This document shows, piece after piece, positions 1-5,080 of a stretch of 5,080 nt of DNA; the stretch's first letter is position 1, and each line of letters begins with the position of its first letter. The notes beneath the pieces were generated by a model, which was not told the DNA's origin, ran no database searches, and saw only the letters and a program-made list of their open reading frames with translations. Origin of the DNA: a bacterium (GTDB lineage: Bacteria; Blakebacterota; Blakebacteria; Blakebacterales; Blakebacteraceae); the NCBI GenBank assembly GCA_025774205.1, contig JALGWK010000178.1, forward strand, positions 1 to 5,080. The letters are read 5' to 3'. The position numbers were made by a program, and so were the translations under genes.

Positions 1-872
1 CTCTGCAGGAAGATCCAGATATCGCCATCGGATCCGATGAAGAGCTGGTGGATCACTCGCCAGGATTCCGGGACATACATGAAAAGAGGTTGTGGAAGGG
101 ATTCACTCCGGGCGCGCATCGTCTCGACCTGGTCGGGTGGCACAGGCACGGGGGTGCCGTCACCGGTGATGAGCGTTCTCACTTCTCCGCCCCTCAGAGT
201 GTTGACCCGGAAGGCATCGGTCGAGGCCCAGACCGGGGAGCCATCAGGCAGGTATCCGTAGCGGTACGACCGCATATGGTTCATGGAGAGGAAGAAGTCC
301 ACGCCCGGCACGATGGCCGGGATGAACTCCGACAGGGCGTACGATTCGAGTCGGGCCTCTTCAGTGCCATCAGCACGACAGAGGGAGAGGTTGCTCCGGG
401 CTTCGGTATCATCGAAACATTCTCCAATGAACCTGCCGTCGGGCGCCATGACCGGGTGTTCGTAGATCTCATCACCAGTGAAGTCCTCCTGCTCGAGGAG
501 GTTGCCTTCCAGGTCGAAAGTGAACCGGGCTACCGAATCGAGCGCCACCAGTCGATCGTCAAAGACTTCGATATCCATCAGGTGGGTGAAGGGGCCGTCG
601 TTCTCGAGGTTGCCGCCGAATTCGAGAAGCTGCCGTCCCTCGCGATCGAACTTCCTGATCACGTTGGTCCCGTAATTGAAGAGGAAGATGTTCCCCCCGG
701 CATCAAAAGTGAAATCGCGGCCACCCACCTCTCCATCCAGCTGAAGGAGGACTGAAGGGGTCAGCGTACCGGTCTCCACACCTCTTCCGCCGCAGCCGGA
801 AAGGAGCAGTAAGAGAACGGACAGAGAAACGATGATCAGGGAACGGATATTCACGCGGTGTCGATCGATCAT
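1..872 (-). CDS. Six-bladed beta-propeller (NHL-like) lipoprotein, C-terminus beyond window edge
   Basis: Reading the minus strand from ATG at 872 gives 290 uninterrupted codons that run off the left edge, so the gene is partial at its C-terminus. The N-terminus is a lipoprotein signal: basic residues (R4, R6, R10), a hydrophobic stretch at 11-24 and a lipobox LSGC with Cys27, followed by Gly-Gly. Residues about 50-87 form a typical NHL-like blade (DFTFDAGGNIFLF, then VIRKFDREG, then LLEFGG). Another blade begins at about 271-290 (LFIGSDGDIWIF). This pattern matches the loosely defined six-bladed beta-propeller lipoproteins common in Bacteroidota, Gemmatimonadota and relatives. They are mostly of unknown function, and no catalytic motif is visible. 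The start is set by GGGAGG at 881-886, 8 nt upstream. It lies 23 bp behind the MBL gene and is probably co-transcribed with it. The class assignment is good; the ligand or role is unknown. Confidence 0.85.
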   Translation of the reverse strand, partial: MIDRHRVNIRSLIIVSLSVLLLLLSGCGGRGVETGTLTPSVLLQLDGEVGGRDFTFDAGGNIFLFNYGTNVIRKFDREGRQLLEFGGNLENDGPFTHLMDIEVFDDRLVALDSVARFTFDLEGNLLEQEDFTGDEIYEHPVMAPDGRFIGECFDDTEARSNLSLCRADGTEEARLESYALSEFIPAIVPGVDFFLSMNHMRSYRYGYLPDGSPVWASTDAFRVNTLRGGEVRTLITGDGTPVPVPPDQVETMRARSESLPQPLFMYVPESWRVIHQLFIGSDGDIWIFLQ

Positions 873-880
873 GCAGGCAT

Positions 881-886
881 CCTCCC
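881..886 (-). promoter_or_regulatory. Ribosome binding site of the propeller lipoprotein gene
   Basis: GGGAGG on the minus strand, 8 nt before the ATG at 872, lies inside the 23-bp gap after the MBL stop codon. It fixes the start of the downstream lipoprotein. It also shows that this gene can be translated independently from a shared transcript rather than relying on stop-start coupling. Confidence 0.7.
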
Positions 887-895
887 GGTTTGTTC

Positions 896-2137
896 TCACC
901 CCTTCAACTGCGCGAGGCGCTGGATGGCGTTGTTGTTCTCCGGATTGAGGTTGAGGGATTTCTCAAAGGCCTCGATGGCCTTCTCCTTTTGCTCCAGCCG
1001 CAGGTAGACCTCGCCGAGACTGTCCCACGAGATATCCGACTCCGGCCACAGCTCGGCGAAGGCGAGGAAGATCTTCAGGGCTTCATCCAGCTTCTCGTCG
1101 AGCATCAGGCGATAGGCGTAGGTATCGAGTTCAGGGCGGAGGGTATAGAAGTGATCGGGATCAGCGAACATCGCCCGCAGACGCGTAAGACCCGCCTCTA
1201 CTCCTTCCGACTCGTGGATCTTCCGGAAGGTGGTCAGGGCCGACTGGCGGCCGTCATACAGTTCCTGCTGCCCGGTGATGAAAGCCAGAGTATCCTCAAG
1301 GTTCGCCAGCGGGAGGTATTCTCCGTGTCCGCCGACGATATGGGTGATCCCCTCCTCGCGCCCGAGGAAGGAACCGATGATCTCGTGCCAGCGGGGGAGG
1401 TAAGGGATCCGCTCCGAATCGATATACGACGGCATGCCGCCGGTGTAGAAGAGATCACCGGTCAGCAGCAATTGTTCCTCGGGACAATAAATGAGGATGT
1501 CGCTGCTGCTGTGGGCGCGTCCGTACCAGACGAGTTCCAGAGTGAGATCACCAAGATCGAGACTCATCCGGTCGGCAAAGGTCATGGTGGGGTAGGCGGC
1601 CGTGAAGCCATCCGCCAGACCGGTAACCATCTGCTCGTAGTAGAGAATCGTTCCGGCAAGTCCCGCCGCCTGTTCCGAACCCTCCTCCAGACTCTCCAGC
1701 TGAGATCTCCACCGGGGGATCATCGCCGAGATCTGCCCGACCGTGCCTTCGACCCGGCCGACGGCTTCCTCCATCTCGGAAACGGTGTTCTCATGGGCCA
1801 GGATGGTTGCCTCCTGAAAGACCTGGTTTCCGTAGGTGTGATCGCCATGACCGTGGGTATTGATCAGAAAGTGGAAGTCATCTGAGAACTCCTCTTCGAT
1901 GGCTTTCCGGATGGCGGCCGTGAAACTCGGCGACCGTTCGGTATCGACGACCACCATCCCCCGTTCCGTCCGCAGGGCGATGATATTGGTCGCTTCACCC
2001 CCGGCGGCAGTCGTGAAAACAGCGACCCGCTCGGAGAGCCGGTCACGGGTGACGGCGATCTCCTCCTGGCCACGGACTCCGGTAGCAGAAAGAATGAACA
2101 GGAGAATGGTGAGGATCGTTACGTGGCTTCGCTTCAT
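896..2137 (-). CDS. Secreted metallo-beta-lactamase-fold hydrolase with C-terminal TPR domain
   Basis: This 413-residue protein starts with a signal peptide (hydrophobic core about 7-18, likely cleavage near 23), so it probably acts in the periplasm. The metal-binding motif is complete: HGHGDH at 95-100 (H95, H97, D99, H100), H209 in GRAHSSSD, D228 in LLLTGDLF and H271 in VGGHGEY. A dinuclear, probably zinc, hydrolase is therefore expected. Residues about 115-185 are a helical insertion between the first and second motifs. After the MBL core, two tetratricopeptide repeats follow at about 337-402 (the second contains SLGEVYLRLEQKEKAIEAF and ends NLNPEN). TPRs usually bind proteins. The start is supported by GGGGAG at 2145-2150, 7 nt upstream. 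It is the first gene of a two-gene unit with the propeller lipoprotein. The MBL superfamily includes lactamases, lactonases, sulfatases and others, and the substrate cannot be read from the sequence. Nothing here specifically suggests antibiotic resistance. Confidence 0.9.
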   Translation of the reverse strand: MKRSHVTILTILLFILSATGVRGQEEIAVTRDRLSERVAVFTTAAGGEATNIIALRTERGMVVVDTERSPSFTAAIRKAIEEEFSDDFHFLINTHGHGDHTYGNQVFQEATILAHENTVSEMEEAVGRVEGTVGQISAMIPRWRSQLESLEEGSEQAAGLAGTILYYEQMVTGLADGFTAAYPTMTFADRMSLDLGDLTLELVWYGRAHSSSDILIYCPEEQLLLTGDLFYTGGMPSYIDSERIPYLPRWHEIIGSFLGREEGITHIVGGHGEYLPLANLEDTLAFITGQQELYDGRQSALTTFRKIHESEGVEAGLTRLRAMFADPDHFYTLRPELDTYAYRLMLDEKLDEALKIFLAFAELWPESDISWDSLGEVYLRLEQKEKAIEAFEKSLNLNPENNNAIQRLAQLKG

Positions 2138-2144
2138 CTGGATG

Positions 2145-2150
2145 CTCCCC
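2145..2150 (-). promoter_or_regulatory. Ribosome binding site of the MBL-TPR gene
   Basis: GGGGAG on the minus strand, 7 nt before ATG 2137. The spacing and the signal peptide that follows both support this start. Confidence 0.6.
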
Positions 2151-2174
2151 TGGATACGTCCTGATACGGGCAGA

Positions 2175-2195
2175 AGTCAGCAGCCTGCCCTGACT
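2175..2195. repeat. Short inverted repeat upstream of the MBL gene
   Basis: AGTCAG (2175-2180) and CTGACT (2190-2195) are perfect complements around a 9-nt spacer. The repeat sits 38-58 bp upstream of the MBL start codon, where an operator half-site pair or a 5'-leader hairpin could lie. Six-base arms arise by chance fairly often, so this is only a candidate. Confidence 0.3.
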
Positions 2196-2334
2196 GATGG
2201 ATGGTACGGTCGGTTCGGCCACCCGGTTCCATCCCGATGCTGACGGTCCTGCCGGACACGACCGGTCCCGGGCCCCCCCCTCATCACCAATACCTGGCCG
2301 CGGCGGGGTTTTCCTTTGCACCCGGAGGGGTAAA

Positions 2335-2400
2335 GTGCTCGTATCAACAAACGGTATATGGTGTTCTGGTCCATCAAGACGACATCCGGGGAGACCATGA
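2335..2400 (+). CDS. Possible 21-codon leader ORF overlapping the propeller gene start
   Basis: A GTG at 2335 has a strong Shine-Dalgarno-like GGAGGGG at 2324-2330 with a 4-nt spacer. It opens a 21-codon frame (VLVSTNGIWC, then SGPSRRHPGRP) whose TGA stop at 2398-2400 overlaps the ATG of the lipoprotein gene in an ATGA arrangement. The lipoprotein's own GGGGAG lies only 3 nt before its ATG, which is short, so translational coupling to this leader would make sense. No known peptide family is recognised. The frame stays open further upstream without a good start. It could equally be chance, with the GGAGGGG unused. Confidence 0.3.
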   Translation: MLVSTNGIWCSGPSRRHPGRP

Positions 2401-3620
2401 AACTGCAGAGAGTAATCATCATCGGAGCTTATGGACTTGCCCTTCTCTCCGCCTGTTCCTCGGATCGGGGCGGACAGATAGCCTCCGCTGTGCCTTTCCA
2501 TCGCGATATCCTCACCCATGCACTGACCATCGATTCCCACGATCTGCCGGATGAGTACCAGTTCGTCAACCCGACCGGACTGGCTGTCGACGCGGCCGGG
2601 AACGTCTATGTAACCGATGATTCCCGGGTGAAGGTGTTTGATGCCAGTGGGGAACCGCTCACAATCATCGGAGGGCCGGGAGAAGGACCGGGTGAGTTCG
2701 CCACTGCGAGGAATCCTGCTATCGGGCCGCAAGGGCACCTGGCCGTCCAGGGATTCTGGACCAGCACGGTCTTCGATCGGGATGGAGCGCTGCTGAAGGA
2801 AGTTATGTACCGGGCGGAACCGGCATTCCGGGAGTATCTCCGGGAGCGCGGTATCACCTTCAGTACGATGTACCGCGTCATCCCGCTCAGCGGTGAGGTG
2901 CTGCTCGTGGAGTTGAAGGCCCGCAACTACCTGCTGGAGAGCATCTATTGCGGAATCGAACCCCTTCTCCTCGTTCTTCCCGACACGCTACGTGAGATCG
3001 CGTATTACCAGTCCCGCAACCATATCCGTCCGCGTGACGGAGGTGAATTCTCCCTCGATTTCCAGGGTGAACTCCTCTGGACGATCACCGGTCGGGATGA
3101 GGCGGTGTATATCGAAACTGGACTCGATTGTGATCGGAACGCTGACCCGCCCGATTACACCCTCCGTTTCATCGATCTCCAGACCTTTGAACGTGACAGC
3201 CTGGCCGTTCCCTGGGAACCGGTCTACATCCCGGAAGGTGCCCGGTTGATGGGTTATGGAGAGGAACGTTTCGATGAGATCCGGATCAGGTTGAGTGATG
3301 ACGCCCGGGAGATCCTGCGCGACACAGACTACTATCCACCCCTCAAACAGATCTTCGTTGATGGTCCGCTGCTGTATGGATTGGCCTACTGCGCCAGCGA
3401 TACCGCGGCCTGGCTGGGAGCCCTGTCACAGAATGGCGGGCCCCGCCGGGCGGATATCATCGACACCGCCGCCCGCCGTCTCCTCGCCCGGGCGGAATTC
3501 CCCTTCCTCCCGGACGAACTGAAGCATGGCAGGGTCTATCGTATCGTTGCTCCGTCAGATGACCTGGCCCGGATCGAGATCTACCGGCTCGATGACCGTC
3601 TGACCGGGACCGGCCGGTGA
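2397..3620 (+). CDS. Six-bladed beta-propeller (NHL-like) lipoprotein
   Basis: The start at 2397 (407 residues) is preferred over the in-frame ATG at 2358, because it puts a canonical lipoprotein signal at the N-terminus: MKLQR, a hydrophobic core at 6-17 and lipobox LSAC with Cys20. Ser-Ser follows, compatible with outer-membrane sorting, and GGGGAG lies at 2388-2393 although only 3 nt from the ATG. The 2358 start has no Shine-Dalgarno and would push the signal inward. Residues about 57-101 form a clear NHL-like blade (NPTGLAVDAAGNVYVTDD, VKVFDASGEP, IIGGPGEGPGEF). Weaker beta-rich repeats continue to a final strand pair near 378-398 (RVYRIVAPSDDLARIEIYRL). There are no catalytic residues to point to. 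It shares class, but not obvious close identity, with the lipoprotein at the left edge. Such propellers usually bind ligands or proteins; the function here is unknown. Confidence 0.85.
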   Translation: MKLQRVIIIGAYGLALLSACSSDRGGQIASAVPFHRDILTHALTIDSHDLPDEYQFVNPTGLAVDAAGNVYVTDDSRVKVFDASGEPLTIIGGPGEGPGEFATARNPAIGPQGHLAVQGFWTSTVFDRDGALLKEVMYRAEPAFREYLRERGITFSTMYRVIPLSGEVLLVELKARNYLLESIYCGIEPLLLVLPDTLREIAYYQSRNHIRPRDGGEFSLDFQGELLWTITGRDEAVYIETGLDCDRNADPPDYTLRFIDLQTFERDSLAVPWEPVYIPEGARLMGYGEERFDEIRIRLSDDAREILRDTDYYPPLKQIFVDGPLLYGLAYCASDTAAWLGALSQNGGPRRADIIDTAARRLLARAEFPFLPDELKHGRVYRIVAPSDDLARIEIYRLDDRLTGTGR

Positions 3621-3639
3621 ACCACGGCGTCGCTGTGTA

Positions 3640-3667
3640 ATCAGACGGTCTCCCGGAAACGTCTGAT
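3640..3667. terminator. Stem-loop after the propeller gene, possible terminator
   Basis: ATCAGACG (3640-3647) pairs perfectly with CGTCTGAT (3660-3667) around a 12-nt loop, beginning 19 bp after the propeller stop codon. There is no T-run behind it on the plus strand (CTGTGGG follows), so it is not a classical intrinsic terminator. It could attenuate transcription, protect a 3' end, or mark a processing site between this gene and the SGNH gene. Confidence 0.4.
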
Positions 3668-3681
3668 CTGTGGGAGGAACC

Positions 3682-3705
3682 GGATAAGGATGAGGATAAA
3701 GATCA
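3682..3705 (+). repeat. Degenerate GGATAA hexamer repeat in a purine-rich leader
   Basis: Four consecutive hexamers, GGATAA, GGATGA, GGATAA and AGATCA, lie 34-57 bp before the SGNH gene start, within a purine-rich stretch from about 3671 to 3731. The tract contains several Shine-Dalgarno-like cores (GGGAGG at 3673-3678 region, AAGGATGAGG, GGGGAG at 3710-3715), none at the usual distance from the ATG at 3739. It may be a ribosome standby region, or simply low-complexity sequence. Confidence 0.4.
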
Positions 3706-3724
3706 GGCAGGGGAGAAGAGCCGG

Positions 3725-3740
3725 ATGATGATCTCATCAT
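3725..3740. repeat. Perfect inverted repeat overlapping the SGNH gene start codon
   Basis: ATGATGA (3725-3731) and TCATCAT (3734-3740) are exact complements separated by TC. The right arm includes the first two bases of the start codon. In RNA this could form a short six-pair hairpin with a 4-nt loop, masking the ATG. The same bases also encode ATG ATG ATC TCA TCA TGA, a five-codon frame whose stop overlaps the gene's ATG as ATGA. The structure is visible; its function is speculative. Confidence 0.35.
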
Positions 3741-4560
3741 GAGTATCGGGAACCATCGATACCGAGGCATCACGGTGTTTCTGGCGGGGTTGCTCCTCTT
3801 CTCCGCGGGGAGCATTCCCGGATGTTCTGATCCGCCGACCGGCCCCGGTCCCGATGACATCAAGGTCCTCTTCGTCGGCAACAGCCTCACGTACTGGAAC
3901 GACATGCCGGACATGTTCAGGAGGCTGGCGCGGGAAGCCGGGAAGAAGGTGTATGTCGAGGACGCCTCTGAGCCGGCGGCCAGCCTCGAAGACCACACCC
4001 ACTTCGAATCCACTCTGAGGAAGATCAACAAGTACAACTGGGACTATGTGATCCTGCAGGAAGGAAGTGCCAGGATCGCCTTTCCGTCGACCCAGCCGGA
4101 ACTCTATCCGCAATACCAGGCGCTGAAGGAATTCATCTGGCAGTGCTATCCCCTGTCAGAGGTGGTGCTGTTCCTCGACTGGTCCCCGGATGATGGGATC
4201 ATGACGACTGAAGGACCTCTGACTTTTGCCGAGTTCCAGCAGCTACTCCACGACGGGACCCGCTACCTGGCGTCGCAGTTCGGTTTTATGGTGGCGCCGA
4301 TCGGGTGGGGGTGGAAGCAGGTGTATGAGGAACGACCCGATCTGGTCCTGATCGGGTCGGACACGGTCCATCCCTCGAAGGCGGGATCGTACCTGCAGGC
4401 CTGCATCTACTTCGCGACCCTGTTCCAGGAGAGCCCGGTGGGACTGACCTACCGGCATGACGTCACCGCTCCGAATGCCAGGTATCTGCAGGAGGTCGCC
4501 GCCGAGGTCGTGTTGACCGATCCCGCGCACTGGTTCCTTCCTGCGATCGATCCCCGCTGA
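3739..4560 (+). CDS. SGNH/GDSL-type hydrolase lipoprotein (DUF4886-like)
   Basis: This 273-residue protein has a hydrophobic signal at about 11-24 and a lipobox-like IPGC with Cys29 (Pro at -2 is unusual), followed by a Pro/Gly/Asp linker (SDPPTGPGPDD). The hydrolase core starts at about 41. Block I is VLFVGNSLT with likely nucleophile Ser49, WDYVILQEGS (101-110) corresponds to the family's LQE-S block, and DTVHPSKAGSYLQA supplies Asp208 and His211 of the triad. The C-terminal signature resembles DUF4886-type SGNH hydrolases, which are thought to be esterases or deacetylases, often acting on carbohydrates. The substrate is not readable here. The block II glycine seems replaced (EPAASLEDH at 78-86). 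An in-frame stop at 3697 and the lack of another start codon after it fix ATG 3739, although no well-placed Shine-Dalgarno is seen. It follows the propeller gene by 118 bp on the same strand. Confidence 0.87.
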   Translation: MSIGNHRYRGITVFLAGLLLFSAGSIPGCSDPPTGPGPDDIKVLFVGNSLTYWNDMPDMFRRLAREAGKKVYVEDASEPAASLEDHTHFESTLRKINKYNWDYVILQEGSARIAFPSTQPELYPQYQALKEFIWQCYPLSEVVLFLDWSPDDGIMTTEGPLTFAEFQQLLHDGTRYLASQFGFMVAPIGWGWKQVYEERPDLVLIGSDTVHPSKAGSYLQACIYFATLFQESPVGLTYRHDVTAPNARYLQEVAAEVVLTDPAHWFLPAIDPR

Positions 4561-4571
4561 TTTCATCCTGC

Positions 4572-4585
4572 GAGCAGTCCTGCTC
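4572..4585. terminator. Small hairpin between convergent genes, weak bidirectional terminator candidate
   Basis: GAGCAG (4572-4577) and CTGCTC (4580-4585) are perfect complements in the 37-bp gap between the end of the SGNH gene and the end of the minus-strand hydrolase remnant. The realistic fold is five pairs with a 4-nt loop. There is no T-run on either side. Its position between convergent genes is the main reason to list it. Confidence 0.25.
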
Positions 4586-4597
4586 CGGAAGAACGGC

Positions 4598-5080
4598 CTA
4601 CCAGCGCTCCCTCGCGAAGGCGGCTGTGTTGTAATGGCTCGTGCCGTTGACCGTCTTGAGGGTGACGTCGATTCCCCTGCTCTGGAGGGTGGTAACCCGC
4701 TGTGTTATCTCGGCATAGGAGAGGATCTCATCCCCGTTGCTGTGGATCACGTAGAGCGGGATGTCCTCAATCTGAGCGATGAATTCCTCCGAGACCTGGC
4801 TGGCGACCGGTATCGCCGCTGTGATATGACGGTGTCGATCAGGGCCATCACGGCGCCATCCATGGTCTCATCCCACCAATCGAGGTCATCCGGACAGGTC
4901 GGGGAGAGGATGATGGCTTCGAGTTCGCCAAGGCCGGGGAGGACGAGTGTGCTGGTGAAGGAGGACCCGTAAAAGGCTGACGGGGTGCCGCCGAAGTGGA
5001 GGGAGAGGATGAGGGGCGTCGGAGTTCCCTCCTGATAGGAATCGGGAAAACTGATCGTCCAGTCGAGGGATTCTCCGTTG
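4598..5080 (-). pseudogene. Broken alpha/beta-hydrolase (esterase/dienelactone-hydrolase-like), nucleophile region missing, 5' end beyond window
   Basis: Two minus-strand frames together make one alpha/beta-hydrolase. The first enters from the right edge (5079) and gives 84 family-like codons down to about 4828: WTISFPDSY, then LILSLHFGGTP with the oxyanion-type HFGG, then AIILSPTCPDD and ALIDTV. It then loses similarity and stops at TGA 4747-4749. The second frame, from about 4825 to TAG 4598-4600, gives 75 codons: TAAIPVASQVSEEF, IPLYVIHSNGDE with the likely catalytic Asp, and TVNGTSHYNTAAF with the likely catalytic His. In this family about 35 residues with a G-x-S-x-G nucleophile elbow should lie between ALIDTV and AAIPVAS. 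They are absent, and the frame changes at the join, so a deletion not divisible by three is the simplest reading. The product would lack the nucleophile serine. An assembly or sequencing gap is the alternative. It is convergent with the SGNH gene. Confidence 0.75.

Larger units (their letters stand above)
2138..2396. promoter_or_regulatory. Divergent intergenic region, probable promoters for both directions
   Basis: This 259-bp gap separates the minus-strand MBL operon from the plus-strand propeller lipoprotein gene, so it should hold promoters for both. I could not find a convincing -35/-10 pair. On the plus strand, TTGCAC (2317-2322) and TATCAA (2343-2348) are about 20 nt apart, which is too wide for a standard sigma-70 promoter. 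Other visible structure includes an AGTCAG/CTGACT inverted repeat near the MBL start, overlapping GC-rich palindromes at 2260-2275 (GACCGGTC, CCCGGG, GGGCCC), a run of eight C at 2273-2280, and an isolated strong GGAGGGG at 2324-2330. The regulatory role is inferred from gene orientation only. Confidence 0.5.

Noticed and set aside
48-755. A 235-codon plus-strand open frame
   Set aside because: It lies fully antisense to the minus-strand propeller lipoprotein, which has a signal peptide, RBS and recognisable blades. The plus-strand product has no family-like motif and no RBS.
890-1885. A 331-codon plus-strand open frame
   Set aside because: It is antisense to the MBL-TPR gene, whose complete metal-binding motifs make it certain. 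The long antisense frame follows from high GC and codon bias.
896-2137. Reading the MBL protein as an antibiotic beta-lactamase
   Set aside because: The HxHxDH fold motif is shared by a very broad superfamily. The TPR fusion, the helical insertion and the D99/H100 pair fit a general MBL hydrolase, and nothing specific to class B lactamases is visible.
2358-2396. An upstream ATG extending the propeller lipoprotein by 13 residues
   Set aside because: There is no Shine-Dalgarno before 2358, and the extension would place charged and polar residues ahead of a canonical lipoprotein signal that begins at 2397.
2043-2738. A 231-codon minus-strand open frame spanning the divergent intergenic region
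   Set aside because: It overlaps the start of the MBL gene in another frame and runs antisense into the propeller gene. Its composition is proline/arginine/serine-rich with no motif.
3690-3728. A 12-codon basic small ORF (MRIKIRQGRRAG) before the SGNH gene
   Set aside because: GGGAGG is about 12 nt upstream, but the peptide is short, arises from the hexamer repeat and does not connect in frame to the gene. Chance is the simplest explanation.
4634-4972. A 112-codon plus-strand open frame near the right edge
   Set aside because: It is antisense to the hydrolase remnant, which shows real family motifs in two minus-strand frames. The plus-strand peptide has none.

Overview
The window is GC-rich (about 60% by eye) and densely coding. 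It looks like a diderm bacterium: three of the five genes encode lipoproteins and a fourth has a cleavable-type signal peptide. Shine-Dalgarno sites of the GGAGG type precede the minus-strand genes. NHL-like six-bladed propeller lipoproteins, a periplasmic MBL-TPR enzyme and a DUF4886-like SGNH lipoprotein together resemble FCB-group or neighbouring candidate phyla (Gemmatimonadota, Krumholzibacteriota, Eisenbacteria, Latescibacterota). This placement is inference from protein style only, since no marker gene is present.

Layout. (1) Positions 1-2137, minus strand: a two-gene unit. A secreted metallo-beta-lactamase-fold hydrolase with C-terminal TPRs (2137 to 896) is followed 23 bp later by a six-bladed beta-propeller lipoprotein (872 to beyond the left edge). 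(2) 2138-2396: a divergent intergenic region with a small inverted repeat, a C8 tract and a possible 21-codon leader ORF. (3) 2397-3620, plus strand: a second propeller lipoprotein of the same general class. (4) 3621-3738: a gap holding an 8-bp-stem hairpin and a purine-rich hexamer-repeat leader. (5) 3739-4560, plus strand: an SGNH/GDSL-type hydrolase lipoprotein. (6) 4598 to the right edge, minus strand: an alpha/beta-hydrolase (esterase-like) gene that appears broken. Its two halves lie in different frames, and the segment that should carry the nucleophile serine is absent.

Together the region reads as an envelope or periplasmic accessory locus: two hydrolase genes, one decayed hydrolase and two propeller lipoproteins that could bind ligands or act as scaffolds. 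No substrate can be assigned. I see no mobile element, CRISPR array, tRNA or rRNA. I do not see a clear new biological system. The most informative oddities are the nucleophile-less esterase remnant, the MBL-TPR fusion and the short ORFs overlapping the start codons of both plus-strand genes.
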